A stretch of DNA of 26,333 bases. Source: Sphaerochaetaceae bacterium (GTDB lineage Bacteria; Spirochaetota; Spirochaetia; Sphaerochaetales; Sphaerochaetaceae). The stretch lies in assembly GCA_024405065.1 (NCBI GenBank), contig JAKSPF010000001.1:1-26333 (forward strand). The letters are read 5' to 3'. Each line of letters opens with the position of its first letter. The first letter of the stretch is position 1. Shown in pieces: positions 1 through 7,967 of this stretch. The notes beneath the pieces were generated by a model. That model worked only from the letters and a program-made list of their open reading frames with translations. It ran no database searches and was not told where the DNA came from. Position numbers and translations under genes: made by a program.

Positions 1-1
1 T

Positions 2-751
2 GCTCATTCTGAAGAAATCACAGCTGCCGGAATGGTACCCGGATTCGGTTCGCCCATAGGCTGTAAGGAAGATACGGTTGTAATAGTTGATGATTCGGTT
101 GCAAAATCCAACAACCTTGTTGCCGGTGCAAACAAAGAAGGTTTTCACTATCTGAATACAAATTACGGAACAGACTACACAGGTTTTGTTGCAGATATTG
201 CAAGCGCACAAAACGGTTTTATCTGTCCGCAATGCGGTCAGAAACTTACCTCTTCAAAGGGTGTTGAAGTGGGAAATATTTTCCAGCTCGGCACACGTTA
301 CTCTGAGGCAATGAACTGCTACTATCAGGATGAAAACGGACAGAGAAAACCTGTTGTAATGGGAAGCTACGGAATAGGCATAGGCAGGCTTTTGGCGTGT
401 CTTTGTGAACACTACAATGATGAAAAGGGTCTGAAACTTCCTTTAGCTGTAGCTCCTTATCAAATTCATTTTATTTCTCTTGTAAAAAATTGCAAAATAT
501 CGGATGATATATACGGTGAGCTTGAGTCTGCCGGATTTGAAGTTCTGTATGATGACAGAAATGAAACGGCTGGTGTAAAGTTTGCAGATGCTGATTTGAT
601 AGGTATTCCTATCCGTATCACGCTCGGTACAAAAAGCCTTGCGGAAGGAAAGTGTGAAGTCAAGTTGAGGAGTAATCCTGATGAAACGCTGAACTTCGGA
701 ATTGACACTGTTGTATCGGAGATGAAAGCCCTCCTAACAAGGCTCGTATAG
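2..751 (+). CDS. proS: Prolyl-tRNA synthetase, 3' part (partial at window start)
   Basis: Charges tRNA-Pro with proline in the cytoplasm. Only the last 249 codons are present; the frame is open to the left edge, so the start lies outside the window. The visible part begins in the end of the insertion (INS, editing) domain, followed by the CPQCGQ and EVGNIFQLGTRYSEA stretch typical of bacterial-type ProRS. Class II motif 3 follows (GSYGIGIGRLLA), then the anticodon-binding domain starting near LPLAVAPYQIHFISL. It ends with TAG at 749-751 and is followed by its own terminator. The gene to the right is convergent, so this is the last gene of its transcription unit. Identification is firm; nothing is odd in the visible part. 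Confidence 0.96.
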   Translation, partial: AHSEEITAAGMVPGFGSPIGCKEDTVVIVDDSVAKSNNLVAGANKEGFHYLNTNYGTDYTGFVADIASAQNGFICPQCGQKLTSSKGVEVGNIFQLGTRYSEAMNCYYQDENGQRKPVVMGSYGIGIGRLLACLCEHYNDEKGLKLPLAVAPYQIHFISLVKNCKISDDIYGELESAGFEVLYDDRNETAGVKFADADLIGIPIRITLGTKSLAEGKCEVKLRSNPDETLNFGIDTVVSEMKALLTRLV

Positions 752-807
752 GATTGAGGGTCACCTTCTTGGTTGATTGTTTTACCTGAGCCTTGAATCA
801 ATACCTT

Positions 808-848
808 GGGCTGTTGCGTTCCCCCACAATGCGCAGCCCTTTTTTTTA
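808..848 (+). terminator. Rho-independent terminator of proS
   Basis: A 6-bp GC-rich stem, gggctg (808-813) with cagccc (834-839), is followed directly by a run of eight T from 840. It lies about 57 nt after the proS stop. On the other strand there is no T run after the stem, so it serves proS only and not the convergent ATPase gene. The remaining 849-966 shows no gene. Confidence 0.8.
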
Positions 849-966
849 TTTAATAGATTATCATCCGATTTTTTGTGATAAGCTAATTGCAAATTGCGAT
901 TAGATGAGCCTGAAACGGCACTACGTCCGTTGCCGGAATTACTGATGTTGATTTGCAAAGTCAAAT

Positions 967-2142
967 TCAGGATTTATGAAGAGAGTTTTGAAAGTTGCTC
1001 CACAGGGAACAAAAAGGTTTTACAGCAATGTCCTTATAAGACATTGAATCAGTTCCGTCGTATAAGACTAATCCGGAAACGGAATCTGAATATTCCGAAT
1101 TAAATTTCTCGATACCTTTTGTCCAAGTTGTCTGAAAAGTTTTTGTAGACTTTATTTCAACAGGTTGAATTTTTCTTCCTCTTTCTATTACCAAATCTAC
1201 TTCTATTCCATCTGATGTTCTGTAGTAATACATTTTTTCCGACTTCAGTTCATTGAAGTTTCTCTTTATGTATTCAAGAACTACTAAATTCTCAAATAAT
1301 GCCCCGTAAGCTTTGTCTTTCCGTAATTGCTCTGTATCTCTTATTCCGAGTAGTGCACAAGCCAAGCCGGTGTCATAAAAATAAAGTTTCGGGGACTTCA
1401 CTAATCTTTTTGTTTTATTTACGAAGTAGGGTTGCAGTTGAAAACAAATAAACGATGTTTCAAGAATTGACAACCACTCGTAAACAGTTTTTGTTGACAC
1501 TCCACAATCCTTTGCCAGACCGGTAATATCAAGAATATTCCCTATTCTATTTGCACAAAGTACAACAAATTTTCTAAAAAGAGCAGCATCTTTAATTTTT
1601 AATACTTCACGAACATCTTTTTCTACATAGGTAGAAATATAGTTTTCAAAAAATGGTCCGACTGACATTTTATTTGAAAGCAGTCTTGGGTATCCTCCAT
1701 ATAAGATTCTTTCACTTGCGTTGTCGGAAGAATACAATTTTTCTGCTTCTTTCATAGAAAAGGGCAGAAGATTGAAAATAGCAACCCTTCCTGAAAGAGA
1801 TTGGCTGACCGCCTGCATCAGGAGAAGGTTATTTGAACCCGTAAGAATAAACATATTAGGCACATTGACTTGGTCTACAATACCTTGAATATAGGACAAA
1901 ATTGCCGGAACTTTCTGAATTTCGTCCAAGATTGCCCCGTTTGGGTAATTACTTAAAAAACCGATCGGATCATTTTCTGCTCTCTCTCTTACATCCGGAG
2001 TTTCCATTGATACATATGGTTTGTCTGTGAACAGCATTTTACACAATGTTGTTTTTCCGGATTGCCTTGGTCCCTGTATTAAGATTACAGGATATTCTCT
2101 TGCAATTTCAGTAAGCTTGTCTTTAATTTCTCTTTCAATCAT
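967..2142 (-). CDS. AAA-family ATPase with DUF4143 C-terminal domain
   Basis: A 391-residue protein of the AAA_14/DUF4143 family, a very common but functionally unassigned accessory ATPase of anaerobes. The Walker A motif is GPRQSGKTT (about residues 25-33). The Walker B-like segment is GAILDEIQ (about 69-76), followed by LTGSNN (sensor 1-like). The second half has the DUF4143 winged-helix and nuclease-like region, with GLAKDCGVSTKTVYEWLSIL (HTH-like) and a late E-D-V-x(n)-E-I-K pattern (DGIEVDLVIERGRKIQPVEIK) resembling PD-(D/E)XK nucleases. The start codon lies 11 nt after a good -10 box and has no Shine-Dalgarno, so the mRNA may be nearly leaderless. Three 23-bp repeats precede it. The nuclease resemblance is family knowledge plus motif reading; the biological role is unknown. 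Confidence 0.9.
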   Translation of the reverse strand: MIEREIKDKLTEIAREYPVILIQGPRQSGKTTLCKMLFTDKPYVSMETPDVRERAENDPIGFLSNYPNGAILDEIQKVPAILSYIQGIVDQVNVPNMFILTGSNNLLLMQAVSQSLSGRVAIFNLLPFSMKEAEKLYSSDNASERILYGGYPRLLSNKMSVGPFFENYISTYVEKDVREVLKIKDAALFRKFVVLCANRIGNILDITGLAKDCGVSTKTVYEWLSILETSFICFQLQPYFVNKTKRLVKSPKLYFYDTGLACALLGIRDTEQLRKDKAYGALFENLVVLEYIKRNFNELKSEKMYYYRTSDGIEVDLVIERGRKIQPVEIKSTKTFQTTWTKGIEKFNSEYSDSVSGLVLYDGTDSMSYKDIAVKPFCSLWSNFQNSLHKS

Positions 2143-2153
2143 AAGCCAACAGT

Positions 2154-2182
2154 ATCATAATTCTTGCAAAATGGGAAGTAAA
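2154..2182 (-). promoter_or_regulatory. Probable promoter of the DUF4143 ATPase gene
   Basis: Read on the minus strand, a TTTACT -35 (2177-2182) is separated by exactly 17 nt from a TATGAT -10 (2154-2159, 5 of 6 consensus). Transcription would start about 4-5 nt before the ATG at 2142. The -35 box lies inside the first of three 23-bp tandem repeats, so whatever binds the repeats would compete with or assist RNA polymerase. Confidence 0.4.
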
Positions 2183-2230
2183 AGTCTTGCAAAACGGGAA
2201 GTAAAAGTCTTGCAAAACGGGAAGTAAAGA
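2162..2230. repeat. Three tandem 23-bp repeats upstream of the DUF4143 ATPase
   Basis: Three head-to-tail units occupy 2162-2184, 2185-2207 and 2208-2230. Each begins tcttgcaaaa and contains gggaagtaaa. Unit 1 has T where units 2 and 3 have C (position 11), and unit 3 differs at its last base. The array sits 20 bp upstream of the ATPase start and overlaps its -35 box. The spacing of about two helical turns fits an operator array for a DNA-binding protein, but this is inference. Confidence 0.85.
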
Positions 2231-2264
2231 AAGTGCAGAAATACTTAGAGACCAAACCCATATC

Positions 2265-3977
2265 TTATTTTACAGCATAGTTGCTGCAATCAATAAAATC
2301 GTCTTTTTCTTGTGAAAGTTTCAGCATATCAACTTTTCCGCCCTGATTTTTAGGGAAGCTGTCACGTATTTTAATCAGCTTCGGAAGAACCGGAATATCC
2401 TTGCAATCCGACAAGATGGCAAACAACTTCTCCGCAAGAGCATCTTTGTCCGTTATCGGTTGATTCGGTATGATGTGAACAGAATAGACATTTTTCCCAT
2501 TATACATCATATTAACCATCTTGATACACGACACTTCAGGCTCCTTTTTCAGGACATTTTCCACAATATAAGGGTAAACACACTTACCGTCCGGAGCGAC
2601 AAACCTTTGACTGATTCTTCCGAGAACAGTCAATTCTCCGTTATGATTCATTACTCCCAAATCTCCGGTACGAACCCATTTTCTGCCTTCTTCATCTCTG
2701 ATAAAAAAGTTTTTTGTTTCTTTTGGGTCGTATATGTACTCCCTCATGGCAGTAGGTGTGTATATGAATATCTCTCCTGTTTCTCCGTATTGCTTTTCTT
2801 TCAGTGTATCGTGGTCAAAAATTGAAACGGTATTGTACGGAACTGCCACCCCGGCACAGACAGGATTTTTCAGGTTATACGGAGCAAAGGTGACCATGCT
2901 GTTGGTTTCCGACATTCCATACATATTCCGCAACCGGTCTTTTGCTCTTTTCTCTTTCAGAAATCCGGTGATTGTATTGTATTCAACTTCAGAAACAGCT
3001 TCCCCTATTGTGTAGGCACATTTCACATCCGAAAGGTCAAGTTCTCCGGAGAAAGAAGCAATCATTGCAAGCCACAGTGACGGAGGAGAAAAAAGAATAT
3101 TTGCACGATACAAAGCTGAATCTTTGAGAAAGGTCGCAAACGGATACTTTCCCGGGTATCGCGGGTGTTGGAGAACGGTAAGCCCCATCATAAGCGGTAC
3201 TAAAAGAAGTAAAGACGTTCCGGAAACAACTCCCGTTGAAAGAGTTGCAGAAAGTACATCTCCTCTGTTCCAGTCAAACCCTGCCCTGCGGACAATTTTT
3301 TCCAAAGCGATATAACTCCTGTTTTCCATTACGATTCCTTTGGGTGCTCCTGTAGAACCTGTTGATGCTGAAATCGTAAGAGGAAAATATCCTCCCCACA
3401 CTTCTTCTGCACATTCGGTTATTTTGAAATTGAGAAAAACATCCCACGTGCAGATATTGGATGAAGATTCACTGTATTCTTTATCGGAGCAATCTTCTCC
3501 TATCGGTTTGTCATAGGGCAGAATCACTATATGCGACAGTTCATCCGCCGCATTGTTTTCAGAAAATCTGAGATACACATCATTTGTACAGAATATCAGA
3601 GGAATATCAATATCCGACACCGCATGTATGAATAACTCAGAAGTTGTTCTGTCTGTCAGAATCATTACTCCGACGCCGATTTTACTGCAGGCAAGAAGAA
3701 TGGAAACAGCCTGAGGAGAGTTTGCCCCGAGCAAAATCATTTCTCCTTTCCTTATGTTCAGGGATGTCATGATATCAGCCACTCTGTTTGCCTGACAGAT
3801 AAGTTGCTTATAACTTATTCTCTTCCCCATAAAAATAAGTGCAGCATCATCTTGGTGTTGTTCATTTGCCTCAACAATTGCTCTGTACACTGACATATCG
3901 GTGTCTTTATACTTTAGAACATCCTTATTGTGCAGAACAGATGAAGGATGATTTTTTGTTTTTCCAAGCCGCAACAT
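2265..3977 (-). CDS. AMP-binding (adenylate-forming) enzyme, acyl-CoA synthetase type
   Basis: A 570-residue member of the ANL superfamily. It would activate a carboxylic acid with ATP as an acyl-adenylate and pass it to a thiol such as CoA or a carrier protein. The core motifs are all present: the P-loop-like ASTGSTGAPKG (about 202-212), the MYGMSE motif (about 354), the RTGDLG motif with the ribose-binding Asp, and near the C-terminus NQGGKVD with the catalytic Lys (about 546). The start is supported by GAGGAAG on the mRNA a few nt upstream of ATG 3977. No carrier-protein or condensation gene is nearby, so the substrate cannot be read from context. A fatty acid or aromatic acid:CoA ligase is possible. 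The length is normal and there is no sign of damage. Confidence 0.85.
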   Translation of the reverse strand: MLRLGKTKNHPSSVLHNKDVLKYKDTDMSVYRAIVEANEQHQDDAALIFMGKRISYKQLICQANRVADIMTSLNIRKGEMILLGANSPQAVSILLACSKIGVGVMILTDRTTSELFIHAVSDIDIPLIFCTNDVYLRFSENNAADELSHIVILPYDKPIGEDCSDKEYSESSSNICTWDVFLNFKITECAEEVWGGYFPLTISASTGSTGAPKGIVMENRSYIALEKIVRRAGFDWNRGDVLSATLSTGVVSGTSLLLLVPLMMGLTVLQHPRYPGKYPFATFLKDSALYRANILFSPPSLWLAMIASFSGELDLSDVKCAYTIGEAVSEVEYNTITGFLKEKRAKDRLRNMYGMSETNSMVTFAPYNLKNPVCAGVAVPYNTVSIFDHDTLKEKQYGETGEIFIYTPTAMREYIYDPKETKNFFIRDEEGRKWVRTGDLGVMNHNGELTVLGRISQRFVAPDGKCVYPYIVENVLKKEPEVSCIKMVNMMYNGKNVYSVHIIPNQPITDKDALAEKLFAILSDCKDIPVLPKLIKIRDSFPKNQGGKVDMLKLSQEKDDFIDCSNYAVK

Positions 3978-4145
3978 TCTGTCTTCCTCTCTTTTTTACC
4001 CTTGTTTTTAATCGTATCGTTTACAGATGCTTTTGCTTTGAATTATTAAGTTACAGTATCAGTGTCTCCATTTCAATAAGGTTTCTGTCAGGATTATAAA
4101 ATTTTACTACTCGCTAACCATGACTGTGAGTCATTGTTGCAAGGT

Positions 4146-4247
4146 ATGTATTCCGATGGTGAGACATATACATCAAAAGATTTTACTTTGAGGAAAGTAA
4201 CGGCAAACATGCTGTCTGCCGATATAATGGAAATGTTTTTTATTTAA
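4146..4247 (+). other. Unassigned short reading frame in the 3978-4330 gap
   Basis: The gap between the divergent AMP-ligase and threonine dehydratase genes is about 350 bp and contains no recognised gene. One frame is open from 4080 to TAA at 4245-4247, with an ATG at 4146 that would give 33 residues (starting MYSDGETYTSKDFT). The composition looks protein-like, but there is no Shine-Dalgarno and no family was recognised. It may be the 3' scar of a lost gene or chance. The rest of the gap must hold the promoters of both flanking genes. Confidence 0.2.
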
Positions 4248-4330
4248 AATTAGCTCTGTGTTTTATACTGCAAAAGCAAGTTCAGAATTCATGAATGGAA
4301 TTTGGCAATTGGCTTTGGTATAATGGAAGA

Positions 4331-5290
4331 ATGGATGTATGTTTTGAAATGGTTTCCGATGCCGTAATTACGTTGCAAGGCAAGGCACGGAAAACCCCGA
4401 TACTCAGTTCAGCTTTTCTAGGTGAAAATCTTTTTTTGAAGGCAGAAAATCTGCAAAAAACAGGTTCTTTCAAGTTCAGGGGTTCTTTGAACAAGATACA
4501 ATCTCTCTCTGATGATGAGTTGTCACACGGCATAATTGCCTGTTCTTCCGGAAATCACGCACAGGGTGTTGCTCTTGCCGCATCAAAAATTGGAATAAAA
4601 TCCATAATTTGTATGTCTGAGCGTGCTTCAAAACAGAAAATAAATGCCACAAAATCATACGGCGGAGAGGTACTTCTTGTTCCGGGATCCTATGACGATG
4701 CAGCAAAAAAAGCTGAAGAACTGCGTAAAGAAAACGGCTATACCTTAGTTCACCCTTTCAATGATCCGTTTGTAATTGCAGGTCAGGGTACAATAGGAGT
4801 AGAAATTGCAGAGCAGGTTCCCGATGTTCAACAGATTCTTGTACCTGTAGGTGGCGGCGGACTGATAAGCGGTATTGCTCTTGCAATCAAAACCCTCAAA
4901 CCTTGTTGTAAAGTAATCGGAGTACAAGCGGCAAACGTTCCGTCAATGTTCTCTTCAATGGCAGCAAGAAAGATTGTTTCCGTCAAAGAAAACAAAGAAA
5001 CACTTGCAGACGGCATTCACGTTCTGACTCCGGGAGACATCACCTTTGCAATGGTTAACAAATATGTTGATGACATAGTCACTGTCTCTGAAAAAGAAAT
5101 AATGGATGCCATGGTGAAATTGCTGGCATACTCCAAGACCGTGGTGGAAGGAGCCGGTGCGGTATCCGTTGCGGCCTTCCTTTCAGATAAAGTAGATAAA
5201 AACCTCAAAACAGTCTGTGTTGTTTCCGGCGGAAATGTTGACTTGGAAGTTCTGAACACAGCCATAAGCATTGAGTCCGGCCTTATATAA
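4331..5290 (+). CDS. Threonine dehydratase (threonine ammonia-lyase), short catabolic type
   Basis: A PLP enzyme that converts L-threonine (and serine) to 2-oxobutyrate (or pyruvate) and ammonia. The Schiff-base lysine is in GSFKFRG (codon 4472-4474, residue 48 from this start). The phosphate-binding SSGNHAQGVA, the glycine-rich VPVGGGGLISG and the C-terminal VVSGGNVD are all typical. No ACT regulatory domain follows, so it is the short TdcB-like form rather than full-length biosynthetic IlvA. The start is uncertain. An ATG at 4295 is in frame but gives an atypical N-terminus, and ATG 4349 is also possible. I prefer 4331 because the following residues align with the family start; GGAAG lies unusually close. 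A TATAAT at 4319-4324 would make a transcript starting at about this ATG. Named ilvA or tdcB in related genomes. Confidence 0.9.
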   Translation: MDVCFEMVSDAVITLQGKARKTPILSSAFLGENLFLKAENLQKTGSFKFRGSLNKIQSLSDDELSHGIIACSSGNHAQGVALAASKIGIKSIICMSERASKQKINATKSYGGEVLLVPGSYDDAAKKAEELRKENGYTLVHPFNDPFVIAGQGTIGVEIAEQVPDVQQILVPVGGGGLISGIALAIKTLKPCCKVIGVQAANVPSMFSSMAARKIVSVKENKETLADGIHVLTPGDITFAMVNKYVDDIVTVSEKEIMDAMVKLLAYSKTVVEGAGAVSVAAFLSDKVDKNLKTVCVVSGGNVDLEVLNTAISIESGLI

Positions 5291-5314
5291 TGTCTGAAAA
5301 AAACACTTACTCTG

Positions 5315-7966
5315 TTATTTGATTTTGACCCATTTTGTTGGGTCAAAAATGTTGTCTTTCACGGTCCACCATTCTCCGTTTCCTACACCGAATTTTGTAG
5401 CAGATTGGTGACCGTTTACAAATATGGGTTGTGGCATTACAAATTTGTTTTTGTTATTTATTTCTTTTCCCGTAAAAGGATTAACCGCATTAAACAGTCC
5501 ATTCACAGCCAGCGTAGGACTGTCCGCATTTGTCATAAATTCATTGGAGACTGTAAACCCATGTGAATTAAAATCTTTTACAAGCATTATGGGATTAAAA
5601 CATCCACCTGCACCTTTAACAATACCATCACCCAAGTCAAATCCGTGATCAGACGTGAGAATAATCCTTGTATTATCATAAACTCCGCATTCCCTCAGAT
5701 AATCAAACCATTCACCCAAAGTAATCAGTGCTGCAAGCTGACACCTGATGTGATAGACAGTAATATAATTTGAAGTATCTAAAATACCCCCCCCCATCGC
5801 AGATACAACCGTATCTGCAGTAACAAAAGGAACCTTATCTTTCACAGTAGAAATGGGAGCAGTAACCTCTGAGATAGTTCCGCTATGAGGTGTTGTATTC
5901 TGTAGCATCAGAAAGGTGTTGTCTTGCCCATCCTCAATTTCCACAATATCCGTCAAACTCAAGAGTGTTGAATATTCATTTGCAAAGTGGGCATCAATCA
6001 CATCTGATGAAGTGGTAACATAGGAACCGGTATCGTAAAAAGGATCGTACAAAAAAAGCGGACAGCACTTCATAATCGGGAACCAAAAGTAATTGTGCAA
6101 AAAAGACCTTACATCCGATACCGAATATTTCTGTTCATACGCAAAACGAAAAACACCGTTCAGATCATAGGCTTTGACATTCTCATACCCGTCATAAATA
6201 CTTAAATCAGAAAATCGGACGTATTCCTCCGTAGGAGGATTTATCACGGTAACATCGTATCCTTCATCAGAAAAAACCGCCGGTAAGACTTTCAATGCTT
6301 CATTGTGTCTTACATGCAAAGATTCTTCCGGTCTGTTGTTTATTGCATCAGGAGTATATTCATACCCTCCGAATAAGGCGGGACTACCTGTTGTTGTCCA
6401 TCCGCCGAACGATACGGTATTAGGATAGAACGTAAAACCGTCATATAGATTTTTCAGTTGAGGATAAAGCGTCAGCTCAAACGGAAAAAGATAACCGGGA
6501 GCCCTGTCAAGCATTATAACAATTACATTTTTCCCTGTTCTGCTCATAGCAAAAAGCTTTTTTTCTGCAGATATTTTATCCGTTTTGGTCACATGAACGG
6601 TTTTGAGCCTGACACCTATGGTCACAATATTCACAAGACAGATGGAAATTACAGTTATAAGAAAAATCACAGTCAGAGATTGTGTAAACTTTCTGAATCT
6701 GAAAAATATAAGGCAAACTACAGATATCACTGCAATGTCTACAACAACATTGAAAAGCATCTGTTTTGAAGTAAAAATTACCTCTTTGTCGTAAATCAGA
6801 TTATATGACAGAATCCCGAGGTCCTTTCCGAAAAACAGGAAATTCACCAACCCCACAACAAAAAACGCAAGCATTACACAACTGAGCATTTTTTTAAATT
6901 TTCCCTGCATAAGAACATAGTAAATATTCACCCACACAAGAAACAGACCGCCGAACATACAGAGCGTAGTCATCAAAACTCTTGAAATACTCATCGGAGC
7001 AGGAGAAAATTCAGCGGGAGAGGACTTTATTACAGATGACGGTATGAGCAAACCCATCAGCAGTGTCAGCAATATACAAGAAACATAGAATATGTGTTTG
7101 TATGTACCCTGCTCATCTTCCTGAGCGTATTGCTTTTCTGTATTCAGAAAACTGCACAGCAAAGGGATACTTCCGGCAACACAGATTGCAACAAAAAACA
7201 TCATTTTCTTGAAATTTGATGCGTATCCCATTTTGATTGCAACCATCAATATCACAACTCCGGCCAGTGCACACAGGTAATATCCGAATCTCTTATATTT
7301 CTTTGATAAATTTCCGACCAGATTTTTTCCCAAGGAGAACACATTGTTCATTGTCCAGTAAAGTACAAGCCCTGACGGACTGTTATACAACAACACCAAA
7401 AATACCAGTGCCATTATGTACAGCTGCAACTTTTCTTTCAGCTTGAACCCTCTTGTGTATATTGCTCCGGACACTATGTTTACAAGTGTCATCACCACAG
7501 GAAGCACATTTATCGTAACTCCCGCAAAACTTATCAATGCATCAGGTTTTGCCAGATTACTGAAACAGAAAAAACTCACCCCTTCCAGAAGTTTCAGTTT
7601 TGACAGATAGTTATACGCTGCCATGAAAAACGGTATCTGCAATAACAAAGATATTGCTCCGCGCAATGCATATATCGGCTTATAATTCTGCTCCCTGTAG
7701 TATGCAGAAAGCACCATTACACGTTTGTCTCCATGATAACAGCGTTTTATCTGATTTACCCACTTCTCCATGGATTTCTGCTTGTTCCGTTCTTCTTCCT
7801 GTATGGCATCAGACCTTTTGTACAGTGGCAGAACCAACAATTGGACAATCAGACTTACTCCGATTATTGATATTCCCGGATTTTCGGAAAATCTGTAGAT
7901 TATCGCAAATACAAATTCTATTATAAATTCTATCGGTCCTATCAGAAGTGCATAAAAAAGGTTCAT
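5315..7966 (-). CDS. YidC/Oxa1-type membrane module fused to LtaS/sulfatase-type transferase domain (copy 1, downstream)
   Basis: An 883-residue membrane protein with two parts. Residues 1 to about 216 are a YidC/Oxa1/SpoIIIJ-like module with five membrane spans, recognisable by GISIIGVSLIVQLLVLPL, by LQIPFFMAAYNYL and by NSPSGLVLYW. The groove arginine of true insertases (the R of IVR) is Gln here. About six more hydrophobic spans follow (about 220-460), then an extracytoplasmic alkaline-phosphatase-superfamily domain. Its probable metal ligand is Asp487 (IVIMLDRAP), its nucleophile Thr524 (GGWTTTGSP) and its Asp773-His774 pair TSDHG, as in LtaS and phosphoethanolamine or phosphoglycerol transferases. 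It is the last gene of the glycerophosphotransferase operon, 1 nt after copy 2, and is probably translationally coupled. A G9 tract in the coding strand lies at about residue 724. The transferase role is inferred from family and neighbours. Confidence 0.88.
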   Translation of the reverse strand: MNLFYALLIGPIEFIIEFVFAIIYRFSENPGISIIGVSLIVQLLVLPLYKRSDAIQEEERNKQKSMEKWVNQIKRCYHGDKRVMVLSAYYREQNYKPIYALRGAISLLLQIPFFMAAYNYLSKLKLLEGVSFFCFSNLAKPDALISFAGVTINVLPVVMTLVNIVSGAIYTRGFKLKEKLQLYIMALVFLVLLYNSPSGLVLYWTMNNVFSLGKNLVGNLSKKYKRFGYYLCALAGVVILMVAIKMGYASNFKKMMFFVAICVAGSIPLLCSFLNTEKQYAQEDEQGTYKHIFYVSCILLTLLMGLLIPSSVIKSSPAEFSPAPMSISRVLMTTLCMFGGLFLVWVNIYYVLMQGKFKKMLSCVMLAFFVVGLVNFLFFGKDLGILSYNLIYDKEVIFTSKQMLFNVVVDIAVISVVCLIFFRFRKFTQSLTVIFLITVISICLVNIVTIGVRLKTVHVTKTDKISAEKKLFAMSRTGKNVIVIMLDRAPGYLFPFELTLYPQLKNLYDGFTFYPNTVSFGGWTTTGSPALFGGYEYTPDAINNRPEESLHVRHNEALKVLPAVFSDEGYDVTVINPPTEEYVRFSDLSIYDGYENVKAYDLNGVFRFAYEQKYSVSDVRSFLHNYFWFPIMKCCPLFLYDPFYDTGSYVTTSSDVIDAHFANEYSTLLSLTDIVEIEDGQDNTFLMLQNTTPHSGTISEVTAPISTVKDKVPFVTADTVVSAMGGGILDTSNYITVYHIRCQLAALITLGEWFDYLRECGVYDNTRIILTSDHGFDLGDGIVKGAGGCFNPIMLVKDFNSHGFTVSNEFMTNADSPTLAVNGLFNAVNPFTGKEINNKNKFVMPQPIFVNGHQSATKFGVGNGEWWTVKDNIFDPTKWVKIK
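5787..5795 (-). repeat. Homopolymeric G9 tract (C9 on + strand) inside copy 1
   Basis: Nine consecutive C on the plus strand encode three Gly codons (about residues 724-727, AMGGGIL) in the downstream YidC-sulfatase gene. The paralogue has no such tract at the aligned place (SSDGYVLD). Loss or gain of one G would shift the frame about 49 codons before the catalytic Asp-His pair. Poly-G tracts of this length are known phase-variation devices in Treponema and other bacteria. Confidence 0.9.
7320..7956. repeat. Exact 637-bp direct repeat, copy 1
   Basis: Base by base, this segment matches 10024-10660 with no difference that I could find by eye (constant offset 2704). It encodes about residues 4-216 of copy 1, the YidC-like module. 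The first few codons differ (AACCTTTTT against AGTTTGCTT), and sequence diverges immediately after the last module helix. Confidence 0.95.
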
Positions 7967-7967
7967 A

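Noticed and set aside
739..848. Possible structured RNA (6S- or SRP-like) around the proS end
   Set aside because: Short complementary segments exist, but none of the conserved cores of these RNAs could be found; a plain terminator explains the end.
4302..4324. Sigma-54-like TTGGCA...TTTGG element before threonine dehydratase
   Set aside because: The -12 element lacks the GC dinucleotide at the right spacing; only the TATAAT box is convincing.
5323..5348. Perfect inverted repeat (ttttgaccca / tgggtcaaaa) near the end of the operon
   Set aside because: It has A rather than T runs on the 3' side on both strands and lies inside the last codons of copy 1, so it does not fit an intrinsic terminator.
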